64,000 nucleotides of DNA from Euonymus europaeus (GCA_963580455.1 OY756968.1:20181996-20245995); one strand, 5' to 3'; positions 34,437 through 47,898 are shown, counted from the first letter of the stretch. A program made the numbers and translations. The notes: generated by a model from the sequence alone, not told the origin.

Positions 34437-37400
34437 TCAAGCTAGAAGACCAACTGAAGCCTTGCATAGTTCCAGCTTACCAACAGTCACACTCTTCGTC
34501 AAAGCATCCGCTGGATTTTCATTCTCACTATCCTTCTCATGCTTCAACAAACCTTCCTTGAGAACTTGGCGGATATAATGATACCTTCTCCGAATGTGTT
34601 TAGTATTAGAATGGAAGACGGGATTCTTGGCAAGGAATATACCACTCTGACTGTCACTGTAAAGAACACCCTTACCCCTTCCTTTTCCCAACTCTTCCAT
34701 CAGTTCTTGCAACCACTCCATCTCTTTCGTAGCTTCTGTTATAGCAATATACTCTGCTTCAGTAGAAGATAAAGCAACAACCTTCTGTAACTTGGAACTC
34801 CAAGAAACAGCAGTTCCTCCCAAGGTAAAAACATAGTCTGTAGTGCTTTTACAACTGTCAAAGTCACCAGCCAAATCAGCATCTACAAACCCTTCCAACT
34901 TCAATTCACCTGAAGTAAAAGTCAACCCATAATCTACAGTTGCACATAAGTATCTCATAATCCACTTCACAGCCTCCCAGTGTTTTCTTCTTGGATTACT
35001 CATATACTTGCTAACTACTCCCACTGCATGAGCAATATCTGGCCGAGTACAAATCATAGCATACATAAGGGAACCAATAGCAGAAGCATAAGGAACTTTA
35101 CTCATTTGCTCCCACTCTTCATCACATCTAGGTGATTGATCCTTACACAATTTTAGATGACTCCCCAAAGGTGTAGCAACTGGCTTTGCTTTGTCCATAT
35201 TAAACCTGCTCAAAACTTTCATCACATACTCAGATTGAGAAAGTTGTAAAGTACCTTTGGTTCTGTCTCTTGTAATTCTCATTCCAAGAATTTTCTTAGC
35301 ATTCCCTAAATCCTTCATTTCAAATTGGCTTGATAGCTGTTGTTTCAGATTATTAATCTCCTTGATGCTTGATCCTGCAATCAACATGTCATCGACATAT
35401 AACGGCAAAATAATATATGAGTTTTCAAACCGTTTCAAATAGCAACAATGATCTTGCTCACTTCTGGTGTAACCCGAACTAATCATGAAGTTATCAAACT
35501 TCAGATTCCATTGTCTTGGAGCCTACTTCAAACCATACAAGCTCTTCTTCAGTTTACACACAAGTTTTTCTTTTCCTTGTACTAAGAAACCTTCTGGCTG
35601 ATGCATATAAATCACTTCCTCCAATTCACCATGAAGAAAAGCTGTCTTTACATCTAACTGCTCCAGATGTAAATTCTCACTAGCCACCATTCCTAGTACC
35701 ATCCTGATTGTAGGCATCTTTACTACAGGAGAGAAAATTTCAGAATAATCGATGCCATACCTTTGTTCAAAACCTTTCACAACCAGTCTAGCCTTGTACC
35801 GTTTACTGCCATCATGTTCTGTCTTAACTCGGTACACCCATTTGTTATGCAAAGCCTTCTTTTCTGCTGGTAGTTTCACTAACTCCCACGTCTGATTCTT
35901 CATCAAAGAATCCATTTCTTCTTTCATGGCCAGCTCCCACTTTTTCACATTCACATCTTGTTTAGCTTCTACAAAGCTTTCTGGCTCACCATTATCAGTC
36001 AACAAAATATAATGCAAAGAAGGAGAATAACGTTTAGAAGCTCTTACTGTTCTAGTAGACCTCCGTAGACCAACTGGAGGAGTGGTCGGTTCATCATCAC
36101 CATCCTATGGAATGACAGGAATGCCTACTTCTTGCTCAACCGATGTAGACTCAGGAATACCGATATGAATCGTTTCAGTCTTGTTTACTTCTTTCACATT
36201 ATCATTAGGCTTGTCTTTGTACATCACACTCTCATGAAAAATCACTTTTTGACTTCTGATAATATTTCGGTTCTGATCATCCCAAAACCTATAGCCAAAC
36301 TATTCATCTCCTTAACCAATGAAGAAACACTTCCTTGATTTTGCATCAAGCTTGCTGCAATCATCAAAATCAACATGTACATAAGAAACACAACCAAACA
36401 CTCTAAGGTGTGAAAGTTTTACCTTTTTACCACTCCAAACTTCTTCAGGCAGCTTATTCTCAAGTGGAACTGATGGACTTCGATTGATGAGTTAAGCTGC
36501 AGTGTTAACTGCATCAGCCCAAAACATCTTAGGCAGCCCCGAATGAATTCTCATACTTCTAGCACGTTCATTGATAGTTCTGTTCATACGTTCTGCAACA
36601 CCATTCTGCTGCGGTGTTCCTGGGATAGTTCTCTTCATCCTAATCCCATGTATAGCACAATACTCTTTAAAACCACTATCAACATATTCCCCACCATTAT
36701 CAGATCTCAGACACTTCAATTTCAAATAAGTTTCAGTCTCAACAAGAGCTTTCAACTTCTTGAATATACCAAATAAATCAAATTTATTTTTCATAAAATA
36801 AACCCACAATTTTCTACTGCAATCATCAATAAAAGTGACATAATACCTGGAGCCACCAAGAGAAGTAACTGGAGAAGGCCCCCATACATTAGTATGTACC
36901 AAGTCAAGCTTATTCTTCCACAATGTTCTTCCACCTGTCAGAAAATTGAGTTTCTTCTGCTTTCCCATAATACAACTCTCACACATATCAAGATGAATTT
37001 TATGAACTCCAGGAAGTTTTCCCTTTGTCACAAGTTCTTTCATACCCTTTAGACTCATGTAACCAAGCCTCTCATGCCATAGGGTTGAGTCACTAAGTCC
37101 CTCTGCAACAGCAATTGTACCAGTGCAATTAGTATTCATATATAAAGTGTCAGTTTTCATACCTCGAGCAACTACCATTGCTCCCTTAGTCACTGTCCAT
37201 GCACCAGCATCAAATCTAACAGAATAGCCACTGTCATCCAACTGACCAACTGAAATCAAATTTTTCTTCAACTGCGGAATATGTCTGACCTTCTGTAGAA
37301 CCCAAACTAAACCAGTCGAACACTTGATTCTAACTTCTCCCATACCTACAATCTTCAACTCTTCACCATCAGCTAAGTACACCTTCCCAAAATCACCAGT

Positions 37401-38315
37401 CACATAGTTCTGCATGATCTCTCGGTGTGCCATAGTATGGAAGGAAGCCCCTGAATCCAAAACCCAAGAATCCGAATGTGATTCAACAGATAACAACAAA
37501 GCATCATGTGTATCATCGGTAACTGCATTAACATCATCCTTCTTCTTGTCTTCCTTCTTTAGAGACCAACAATTTTTCTTAATGTGACCTTGCTTGACAC
37601 AATGCCAACAACCATCATTATTTCCAGAACGAGACTTAATTCTTCCTCTCCCTAACCTGGATTTACTGCGACCAGAGTTCCTATCTGACTGTCTACCTCT
37701 GTCATTAACATTCAAGGCTGAACCAGAATTTGAGGATTCTCCAGCATCCTTTCTTCTGGATTCGTCACTCAAAATCTGATCTCTCACAGCACCATAGGTA
37801 AGTTTCTGTTTGCCAGTAGAATTGCTCACAGCTATTCTCATAGTCTCCCAACTATTTGGCAAAGATGCCAAGACAATCAATGCCCGCACTTCATCTTCAA
37901 AATCAATTTCAACCGACTCTAATTGATTTACAATATCATTGAACTCATTCAAGTGCTTTGCGACATGAGTATCTTCTTGCATCTTCAAATTGAACAGTTT
38001 TTTCATCAAGTGAACCTTGTGATTCGCAGTTGGCGTCTCATACATCTCAGACAATGTATCCATGAGCTCCTTCGTAGTTGCCGCCTTAGCAACATTGTGA
38101 GCAACACTTCTTGTTAGAGTCAGTCGAATAACTCCTAACACTTGTCTATCTAAAAGCTTCCACTCATCATCGTGCATCTTTTCTGGTTGCTTACCAAGAA
38201 GAGGCAAGTGCAACTTCTTCCCATACAAGAAATTCTCAATTTGCATACGCCAATATGCGAAGTCAGTACCATCAAATTTCTCAAACCCAGCAAGTTTTGT
38301 TTCATCGGTGGCCAT
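34437..38315 (-). pseudogene. Copia Gag-Pol polyprotein with in-frame stops
   Basis: A single frame from ATG 38313-38315 to TGA 34437-34439, interrupted only by premature stops at 36492-36494, 36312-36314, 36300-36302, 36105-36107 and 35523-35525; no frameshift. Order: Gag (FDGTDFAYW, CX2CX4HX4C knuckle CWHCVKQGHIKKNC), protease (WVLDSGASFHT), integrase HHCC (LWHERLGYMSLKGM...CESC) and catalytic core (RSDNGGEY, QQNGVAER), RT (VKTAFLHGELEEVIY, YVDDMLIAG), RNase H (VDADLAGD, SSTEAEY, HIRRRYHYIR). The first integrase catalytic position reads N (HTNVWGP) where Copia elements normally have D. The frame is otherwise well kept, in line with a young insertion. Confidence 0.93.
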
Positions 38316-38516
38316 GGCTTCCACCCAAATAATTGAACCTCAAATTAACTTGGCTTGATTAGATAGGTAACGCAGCACCCACTCAAATTGAAACACCTAC
38401 GGCAAAATCCACTCGACTAGCCAAACAATTTCGTCTCAATTGTTTGCCCGCAGCCTTGATTCAAACACCACCCAACTCTTGATCTCTCTCGCTATCAATG
38501 CGCCTCCGATAGCAAT

Positions 38517-38791
38517 TGTAAGGACAGATTAAGCACAATCAATCAGTCAGGCAAGAAAGAAATCAAGCACGAGACACAGGATTTTAACGTGGTTCGGCCA
38601 ATGATGCCTACGTCCACGGCGGCTGCAGTGTTCTTATTTTCTCTCAATAATTCTAGGGTTACAAGGAATAAGGGTTATATATATCCCCTCTTTTTTTTTG
38701 GTATAAAAATACCAACCAGCTCAATACATAAAAACTCATGTATAAGCCCAATATAACCCAAACTAAAAAATAATAGTATCCATATTTAACA
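38517..38791 (-). repeat. 5' LTR of the Copia element
   Basis: 275 bp, partner of 34069-34342. The adjoining primer-site-like sequence is on its left (minus-strand downstream) side. Confidence 0.95.
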
Positions 38792-38796
38792 TAAAT

Positions 38797-41700
38797 CAAG
38801 ATTTAAAGGAAATACTAGGTCAAGTAATATTCAAATTTGGGGGAGTGTTAGTGCACTACTGGATCGATTTTCGATTCACCAAAATAACCGTCAGATCAAT
38901 TGAAATAAATTTAACGATTATAATATCACTCAATAAAAAAAATAATTTTTTTAAAGGTACTTCAACTTAAATTTTCGCGTCAAATGCATGAGAAGATCCA
39001 TATTTCACCTTCATTGGAGATTACATGGTGAAAAATCCTAACCATTGCTGTGCTTTTGAAGGAGGAGGAAGATAGGAGGCTCGTTGCCGTCCTTCTTTCT
39101 TGGCCTTGAAAAAAAAGGTATGAAAAGTTTAGAGAGATATTGATAGGGAAATAAAATTTAACTGTAAATATATATATTGTTATTGAATAATTGGGAGACA
39201 ATATTGAGAGGGAGATTATGCAATATTGTTTTTTTTTAATTATCATGCTAAATGGAGGTTCCACTCAAATTTGTTTAATTCAAAACTTTTAATATTGTCT
39301 ATTTAATCCACTAAATTCACAAGTGGACTCTTCGATCGATTAATCACACTTGGCAGTGGGTGGCTGTGATTATGTATTGCACACGTTCCAATTGCCTATA
39401 TTATCATAACCAATTGAAGAACAGTTGTTATAATTTAATATAGGCTTAACGTTTGATAGGTTCTTGAAAATAATCTGGTGACACACTAAACACACTCGTT
39501 AATCTTATAGCACAATAGATCCATGAGTCCATAAAATTTATTCAATTAAGTCTATAATTAATTAATTTTACTTTTGAAAAGAAAAAATTAGTATTGCTCG
39601 CATTTATTTCAACGGAAATTAAAAAAAAAACAGATTCTTTTTTTAACATGGAAACACGTTTCCATTAAAAGTTGAATGCAATCAATTGTCATAATACATG
39701 ATATCATTATTCACTCAAAAGCTATAAGGTTTTTCTCTTGACAAACGAATACGTCAAACATTAACATGAAAGAACCTAGCTTGCATAATCATGTTAATCC
39801 AATAAAGGCTTAGAATTCTAATAGTTCATTAGAATACGAAACGAACAGCTCATGACCAAGCTGACCTAAAATATTGTTCAGCAATTAATACAGCCGTCAC
39901 AATACTCAAAATACAAAACAATTATATTAATTCCATCGAAATAAATAACCCTAAAGAATTACTCCAAAATATTAAGCCTTATAAAGTGTGCAATTGTCAA
40001 TCCAAAGCTTAAGGCATGGAAGGAAGAAATGAAAACCTTTACCAAAAATTTGGAGATAATGTAAATGAGAACCTCAATTTCTTGTTCCTATTTTTTTGCT
40101 GGAGTTCATTTTATAACAAAGCAATAAAAATGACATACGAGATTTGATCACAATGGAACGACGTCTGATAAACGAGGTCGAGGTTCATTTTGATAGGCTC
40201 ACAGTCTCACAAACATCGACATTAACACTGCTTCAAAACTAAAATATATAGGAGAGATAACTTTTCGAGCTTAATCTTGGGTTATTAATTTTTGACACCA
40301 TCACATGTAATATAGTGATACGAATAATAGATAACTAGATACACGTTTATTTGAAAATTATGCGAGTCATTGAGATGTAGATTTGTGTCTTAGTTTAGCT
40401 TTATTCAAAATTCTAATATGTACAACCTTTTTTTGCAAAGGCTTTATCAAAATCATGGATGAGCCAAGTCACTATTTCAACTTTCAAGTCTAAAAATTAT
40501 TTCAGGTCGATGTCGAATTTACAATCCAAATATTTGGACTCGTAATTTTTTATAAATGTATTTAATTTTGACTTAATTTTCTCCGATGATAAGAGAACGT
40601 GATTAATAATCAAAACAATTTGTTATAAATACATAAATTATATTGAAAATTTTGAGCATAATTCTCAAGTTATTATATAATTCTTAAAATATAATAAAAT
40701 TTTTTCGAATAATTTTAAAATCACAGTATAATTCTCAAAATATACTAAAAAATTGAAATATAATTTCAATATATAAATGAGATCAACGCTCAAGGAATTA
40801 GCGTTAATAAATGAGATCAACGTTAATAGAACATGTATATGGACTTGATTCTATTGAACTAGTGTCTGGACTTGTTTCCATTGAACAAATGGACAAATCA
40901 AATCATAAATTCATCTCAAAGTTGGTTTATTAACTAAATGTATGGAACCACTATAAGTATTATTTAAAATATAGAACTCTAAGTAATATAATGTCGACCC
41001 TATTTTAACTCTATTTCCATATTGTGTTCCCTAAACTAGGGAAAAATCATGTTTATATAATATGGTGTGGACGTTGTTAACAAATCTCCAACATTAGTGT
41101 GGTTTTCTATATTTATTTCTCTCTTTTGAAGAAAAACACTATTAATATATCATTTTTGATGCATCATATAACCATAAATTTTATATAACCATAAATTTTT
41201 TAGAAAAATTAATGGATAATATGTATTTATCATACAATTTTTTAGAAAATAGCTAAACTATTTTTAAAAAAATATGAATCATAAGATAAAAGTAAGTTAG
41301 GTCATAGATCTTGCTAAATTTTTTATTCTTGAAGATAAACTTAAAAATCAATGGCTAAAATTGTTTATATATGTTGTATCTATTACGATTTTAGAGAAAA
41401 ATTAATGAAACAAATGAATTTGTTATTAAACTCAATTTTTAAAATTTCAAAAAAAAACTCTCACTGATCTTGATTTTTTTGCATTAGTGAAAACACAAAA
41501 AAAAAATCAATGAACTAAGCCAAAGAGACCGGCATGTGACATACATATCACGTGACAAAATCACATGCTTCCGGTTCAACATTTTGTTCTTATGCATATG
41601 TTGCCAAATTAGAAGGAAAAAAAAGTAATTTAAAAAAAATGATACTTGATAACCATCAGAAATAAATAAAAAAATCATTATTTAGATATGGGGAGAGAAA

Positions 41701-41949
41701 GGGAGAGGCGAGAGAGGAACTTGGTGGTGTATAAATTTACGAGGGACCTATTTATATAATGACATTTAATATAAGGACATGTTGGCCCAATATGGTGACT
41801 GGTTGAAAGTGTACTAGAAATTATTGTTTCTTAATTGTAAAATAAAATGAAAATACATCAATTACTATCGAACTCAATCAAAAGAAAGTATGGACTACAT
41901 TGGGGGCCTTGACAATCCTAAGTTTTTCAACTCTACTGATGTGTGCAGT
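38797..41949. other. Intergenic spacer with possible older LTR trace
   Basis: At 38845-38860 TTTGGGGGAGTGTTAG looks like a polypurine tract next to an LTR start, so the young Copia may have landed in an older retroelement. The rest is AT-rich with small local duplications (AATGAGATCAACG twice near 40790; TATAACCATAAATTTT twice near 41165). No gene was recognised. Confidence 0.4.
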
Positions 41950-44052
41950 TGTCGCAACCGGTTTTGCGAAAGGAAATTTAAAAAGAGAGTCGCCACCAAT
42001 TGTAATAGGTGCAATTGGTCACCAATTAAAAAATAATTTGATCTGCGAAAATCCAGAAAAATGGGTAAGTGAGTTTGTTACGTATGGGGAAGGTGTGAGG
42101 CACCCCACAACGTCTGTTTTAAAAACAGTTGCCAATTTAACTTTTATTATCCCATTATATGATTAAGAAAATTAAACGTGATATTTTAACGAAAATATAT
42201 ACATGATAAATATTTAAGCATATAAAAATTATATTGAGAGTATAATATTGAGGTTCATGGAACTCTTCCATCCAATGGTCAAGTGTCCATGAAACACTCT
42301 CACCTCAAGAATTTTATCTGAAGGTGCATCCAATGCATTCTCCAAATTAATTCAATCGTCGGTTAAGGCTTTCGATATAATTTTTATATATAATATAAAT
42401 GCTTAAAAAAATCCTCTACATCCAATGGATGAGAATTTCATTTTATTTTATCCTCAAGAATCCTTTTGGGATCGCATCCAATGCTTCTCCGTTTGGTTCC
42501 ATCGTTGGATCAACCGTTACATGTTTCTAGCATCCTAAAATCATGTATGCGATTTTTATTATTTTTGTTTTCACTATTTATATGGCCTTAGGCCCAGACG
42601 CATACTTATAAACCCCAACTAATGCTCCAAGGCCCCAACTTAAATCTAAAACCCAATACAATTTTAAAGCCCAAAAACACAAAAGAAAAGGCCTAATCAA
42701 AACACAAAGGCCCAGAATATCAAATAAAACAAAAAGCCCGGCCCATTAATAGTATAAACAACAAGCTGAAAATCTACAAGAACCGGCCCAATGACAGCAA
42801 AAACCAGCCCTGGCCCGAACAGAACAAAGCCCGGCCTAGTATTGTTCATCACCATCAACATTCAGCATACCGGCGTACCAGTGGAACCGCTGTCCAGTTT
42901 CTTCCTCCTTCCGACCAGCGGACCTGTCCGACAATGGTTTTCTCCAGGTTGCTTCTTCCCTCCTATCTTCCTGTTGCCAACCGAGACACACAAAGCAAAC
43001 AAAGCAAACAAAGCAAACCAAGGCACAGCAAGATCCGAACAAACAATTCCAAGTAGAAATAAAAATCCAAACTAGCTAAATGAAATCCTTAACATGCATG
43101 ATTGGAATCAAGAAAAGAAACAGATTGCAATTAAAATCGAAATCAAACCTCCGAATCCTCTTTTTTGCTTGGTTTTTTTTACTATTTTCTGGATCTCCCT
43201 TCCCAAAGAAATCTGCTCTGGCTTTTCCTCCTCTTCCGTGCTTCCTTACCTTCTCGAACGACAATCGGACCGTTCAGAATAAATTTTCAGGTGTTATGAA
43301 GCTGCTATCCAAATTTCACTTCGATCGGACCACGGATCGGTTCCCGATCGTTGATTGCAAAACCTGTGCGCAGTGTCTCTTCTCCCCAGAATTGCAGTCA
43401 CTTTCTATCAGAAACAGGGGTAGATAGACACCTTCAAATCGCAATCGCACCGATCAGAATAAAGCTCCAAGTGTTGTGAAGCTACTGTCCAAATTTCACT
43501 TCGATCGGACCATGGATCGTTGCCCGATCATTCCGTCCCCAAAACTGGTGCAGCCCCCCCTCCTAAATCCACTCTCCTCCGAAATTCCTCCCAAAAAACC
43601 AACCCCCCTTTTCTCTGTTTCTTCTTCAGCTTTTATAAATCAAAACCCGAATCAATCTCTCCCCAAAATCAACAAAATCAGGCTTCTAAGTCTTCATCCT
43701 TGAATTTCAGCCCTTCTCTCTCCCCATTTTCCTCTCTTTCGGCGCCTCCTTGGTTTCTGTCTTCTACCAGCGTCTCCCCATCTAGAAGGTGAGTTAGGGT
43801 TTTGGGTGAGGGTAGGTTGTGGGTATTTGGGCCGGGCTTAGGTTTGTTATTTGGGGCTTGGGTAGGTTAGTTTGGGTTTTGGCTTTTGGTGAGTTAAATG
43901 GGCTGGGTTTTGGTAGTAATTGGATTGGTATTTGGGCCTACTTGGATAGGTTGGGGAATATTTTTTGTCTTCTCCTTTTTACAATATTTTTGTTTCAATT
44001 TTTATTATTAATTTTAAAACAGAATTTTTCCGGACAAAAATGGGGTACTACA
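41950..44052 (+). mobile_element. Probable solo LTR (about 2.1 kb) of a Ty3/Gypsy-type element
   Basis: It begins TGTCGCAACCGG and ends GGGGTACTACA, so it has TG...CA ends. The first 200 bp (GAGTCGCCACCAATT, AAATGGGTAAG, GCACCCCACAACGTCTG) follow a pattern known from long Gypsy LTRs in dicots. No protein domains are present. Inside are a short AAACAAAGC triplicate near 42995 and a roughly 180-bp direct duplication (43268-43340 and 43447-43520, both with ATCCAAATTTCACTTCGATC or a close variant). The flanks are two halves of a host repeat unit that is intact downstream. Confidence 0.6.
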
Positions 44053-44650
44053 GCTTCGTTGAGATTATAATAAACAAAAAGACATGACACCAAATGTAAA
44101 TTACACAATGATACTTGGTATTGAAACTAGATAATAATAATTCGAATATATAGCTATCTTGATGAATAACATACTGGAATTGTAAATCCATGATAAATGT
44201 AATCGAAAATGCCTATTGCAAGGGCTTTTGAGCTTCAATCTTTGTGTTTCTTTTTCAAAGTTTATTTGTGTTGGCCCAAAATTGTATTTGTTGCAGGTGT
44301 GCCAGAGATTATAGTATCTCAAATTGTCAAAATGATACAATTGCACCGATTATTATCTAACTAAATCAAACGAATGTACAGATTACCTTGGGACCTTACT
44401 AATCTTAGGTTCCCCAACTCCACTGAAGATACGCTTCGTTGAGATTGACAGAATTAAAAGGAGAATGACACCAAACATAAATTGACACAACGATAGTTGG
44501 CATTTGATATTTGATAGTAATGATTTAAAAACAAAGATATCCTAGTGGATAACATACTGACAATATGAATTGACAATGAATTCACTAAGAAATTCTGATA
44601 ATTGTTTGGAGAGAAAGCTCTGTTTGAGTCTTGTGTTTTTCTTGGTCGAT
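44053..44650. repeat. Duplicated host segment, one copy split by the 2.1-kb insertion
   Basis: Copy 1 is split: 41880-41949 on the left and 44053-44345 on the right of the insert. Copy 2 is intact at 44346-44650. Shared landmarks are CAACTC(C/T)ACTGA, CTTCGTTGAGATT, GACACCAAA and GGATAACATACTG-like sequence. I do not recognise the content; short minus-strand readings exist but no domain. Confidence 0.65.
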
Positions 44651-45306
44651 TTGCTGATCTTTGTTTTGTTTGATTTCTCATGCCCTTTTCTTCTGTCTAC
44701 CACCTTTCTTAATGTCTGTCTTCCACCATTTCTGGTCATGTCTCAAGTTCTATCTCCATTAATTCCTATTTTCCTGGGCACAATCCTGAACATTCAGATA
44801 GTGTAACAAATCCTGGCAGTTGAATATTTGTACAACTCTTGCCACCTGTCCATGTTTAGTTACTGGATCCATATTTGTACGAACACCCCTTGTACACTTA
44901 TTTCTGGACTTAGACTCCTCTCATGTGGGCTCAGTAAGTTCTTCATGGGCTGTTATTCTCTCATCTACCTGGACCGTATTAATTACCATGGGCTAAACTC
45001 CTTAGGCTAGCATAAATATGGTGCCAACAATTTGATTGATTTCTTTTATGTTCCTCGAATATCTTTTTATTATATGAACTTTCTTGTGTCAATTGCCACC
45101 ATGATGGACACAACTGTCGTGTAGTCCATCACTACTCTCTACTACTGTAATTGTCACGAACTACCTTATTCTATTTTTTTATTTTTTGTTTAAAGCCTTC
45201 TTCTATGTTTTACTACCACAAATAAATGTCTCCTTATATGCCTTCTTATTGGCTGTCAAGTGTCCCACTCAATCTCTTACATCTCATATTTTTCTCCTCA
45301 GTAGTG
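44651..45306. other. Intergenic spacer
   Basis: No coding region, repeat or element end recognised. Confidence 0.5.
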
Positions 45307-47515
45307 CTAGGTAGCCCATCAAATAGTGACCCATGGTGACTCATTCCTCCATGGCAAATGACTCAACATGTTAGTAGATAAATTTTAATTTTTGAAATAC
45401 CAAATAAATAATCAGTGTCACATTCTCTCTCTTTAACTCACTTTCAAGTTCTCTCTCTTCTACTCTCTCTTCATCTTCTCTTTCTCTCTCACTGTCGGAG
45501 CTCAAAGTCGATCTTCCGGCCACCAATTTAAAACGCCGGAGCACCATGAGTCATCCTCCACCTTCTTTTGCCGCCAACAACCAACTATTTCACCGGAATC
45601 TCTCCTTGAAGTCGCGGCCAACCAAAACTTTTGGAGCCCGATCCGGCCACCGTAGTCCCCCCCCCTTCATGAACCACTATCAAAACTGAATTTATCTTGA
45701 TAAGCTCTACATGTTTCATCCATTGGACGGCCGGAATAGTTGTCGGAAAATTATTCCATTAATTTTAATCAATGGATTCTGGACGCAAATTTTATTTTTA
45801 AACTATTATGATTTGTGTGTCTTCTTTTCTTCATTATTTTTTCTGTTTTGTTGCATGATTTGGGAATGAGATAGTCAATATACCTTTTTAGTGTGACTTT
45901 CTATACAAACTCACAGAAGAAAGATAAATATCTTGAACCACAATTTTGTTTATTCCATTTTTTTTTATCATGAATGATATATAAATAATATATTTCACTG
46001 ATAAAATAACATTGGTTAATCAATAGTATATTTCATTGATAAAATGAACGAATTTGTAAATTTCATTATATATTCCATTGATAAAATCAATGGATTTGAT
46101 TAGCCCATTGGTTCAATTCATTGTTAAAATCAATGAAATTGGTTAATTTATTATTGTTTGAAGGAAATAGTCAGTTGCTTTAATCCATTGAGTTTATTAA
46201 TGAGTTGATCAGTTCTACCATTTTGGTGAAAAATCAATGATATATAAATCATATATTTCACTGATAAAATAGCATTGGTTAATCAATTGTATATTCCAGT
46301 GATAAAACATATGGAATAGTTAACTTCATTGTATATTCCTCTGATAAAATCAATGGAATTTATAAACCATTTAAAAATGATTAAAATCTCTAACATTTGA
46401 CAACAATATCAGTGAATTCCATTATTAATTGAGGTTAAAATTTAAAGTTGTTCTTATTAAGTTAAGCTTTAAATATTTGAGGATGTATTGAGTTACAAAC
46501 TTTTCAAAAATACAAAATAGATTATGAAGTCCATATAAATGACATATCATAAAAAATGCTTTTATCAAAGGTATATGGTTGTCCATTATATATTTCGTTG
46601 ATAAAATCAATGGAATTGTGAATACCATTGGTTCAGTTCATTGTGAAAATCAATGAAATTGGTTAATCTATTTTTTTTTCAATGAAATAGTTAATTGCTT
46701 TAATCCATTGATTTTATTAATGAATTGGTTTGTTCTACCATTTTGGTGAAAAATTAAGGAAAAACAAGACCCACAAAGAGAAAAATGCAAATTGTTGGTT
46801 CCTAAGTGATAGCACCCCCACTACAATAATCTTTTTTTTTTCTCTCTTTCCTTGCACTTCAAAACTTCCAAACATAAAAGAACAAAAGTAAATCAGTGGC
46901 GTAGGAAAAAAACCAAACCAGCAAATGTCAAAACAAAAACAAAAATGACATATAGCGACCACCAATATATGTGTCCAGAATTCATTTATTAAAATCAATG
47001 GAATAATTTTTCCGGTGACTATTCCGGCCATCCAAAAGCTGTAACATGTAGAGCTCATCAAGACAAATTCACTCATGATGGTGGTTCATGAAGGGGTAGC
47101 CTATGGTGGCCGGATCGGGATTCGAAATTTTTGGTTGACCGCAACTTCAAGCGTGATTCCGGCAAAATACACGATTGTTGACGGCAGATGATGGTTGGAG
47201 ATTACTCATGGTGCACCGGCGTTTCAAATCGGTGGGTCGCCAACTTCGATCGGTGGTCGAACGGTCGACTTTGAGCTCCGACAACGAAGGTGAAAGAGAG
47301 AGGAGGGAGAGAGAACTTGAAAGTGAGAGGACAATAGAGAGAACATGAGATAGAAAGTGAGGGGACAAGAGAGAGAAAATGAGATTAAATATTTATTTGA
47401 AATTCAAAATTTGACCTAAAACCAATCAAAACATGGGTCAATAACTCCAGCTGTGCATGTGAGGTGTCATTGCCAACACAGCTCCACCTAAGCATGGGCT
47501 ACAATGGGGCTACAT
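45307..47515. mobile_element. Long terminal-inverted-repeat element (MULE-like)
   Basis: Left arm about 45307-45790 and right arm about 46975-47515 are inverted copies. Examples: GTCGGAGCTCAAAGTCGA on the left versus TCGACTTTGAGCTCCGAC on the right; CATGAACCACTATC versus GTGGTTCATGAAG; both outer ends carry GTAGCCC. Arms of about 500 bp fit a non-autonomous Mutator-like element. The core (45830-46960) holds repeats rather than a transposase. The GC-rich arm sequence gives short readings with no domain. A 9-bp target duplication was not established. Confidence 0.7.
45970..46760. repeat. Array of hairpin-forming TTGATAAAATCAA units with higher-order repeat
   Basis: A (C/T)ATT(T/C)C..TGATAAAAT motif recurs near 45995, 46040, 46083, 46262, 46308, 46350 and 46600. 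Its best form, CCATTGATAAAATCAATGG (46075-46093), is an 8-bp perfect stem around AAA. Three units spaced about 44 bp form a block repeated about 265 bp later (45975 and 46237). A longer segment (46067-46240) recurs at 46586-46752. Confidence 0.8.
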
Positions 47516-47898
47516 ATCATTTTTGTTTTCTCCTTAATTGAACAAGTCTTCTTGTAAATGGGCTATTGGGCTTCACCTTCTTTGGGCTAGCTGAGAATTA
47601 TTGTTTAAGCTGAATTCATCACAAGCTATATCATATACATTAGTGCGGTGGTATTTCGGTATCAAAAATTGCCCCCCTCAACTTAAATACAACTCCATAG
47701 TTGGATTTTAAAGATGATTTGTAATGCATTTTCAAAGTCCTCTTTAGTTATCCATTACTATCAGACTTATTATCATTTTAAAATTCAAACTTTTCAGCTC
47801 CACATTTAACTCTTTCTCAACCTTAGCATGCTTCTTCACATCTTCAGTACCTCTAGAAAACCTAAATTTCCTTCGTCTTCTTTCACATAGCTTTGATC

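Larger units (their letters stand above)
34069..38791 (-). mobile_element. Copia LTR retrotransposon, structurally complete but coding-defective
   Basis: The element reads right to left. Both LTRs begin TGTTAAATATGG and end CCTTACA (minus strand). It is flanked by the 5-bp duplication TAAAT at 34064-34068 and 38792-38796. Next to the 5' LTR, ATTGCTATCGGAGG is a near match to an initiator tRNA-Met primer site. A purine-rich AAGTGGAAGAT precedes the 3' LTR. By eye the LTRs differ by about seven substitutions and three small indels, suggesting an insertion on the order of one million years ago at usual plant rates. Domain order Gag-PR-INT-RT-RH fixes it as Copia. Confidence 0.95.

Noticed and set aside
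34539..38117. Plus-strand frames across the Copia element
   Set aside because: Antisense shadows of the Gag-Pol frame.
41900..42166. 88-residue frame starting MGALTILSFS, like a signal peptide
   Set aside because: It crosses the left border of the 2.1-kb LTR-like insert; the apparent signal peptide is chance.
43080..43792. Overlapping plus-strand frames at 43.1-43.8 kb
   Set aside because: They lie inside the solo LTR, overlap one another in several frames, and show no domain; the internal duplication explains the similar MKLLSKFHF starts.
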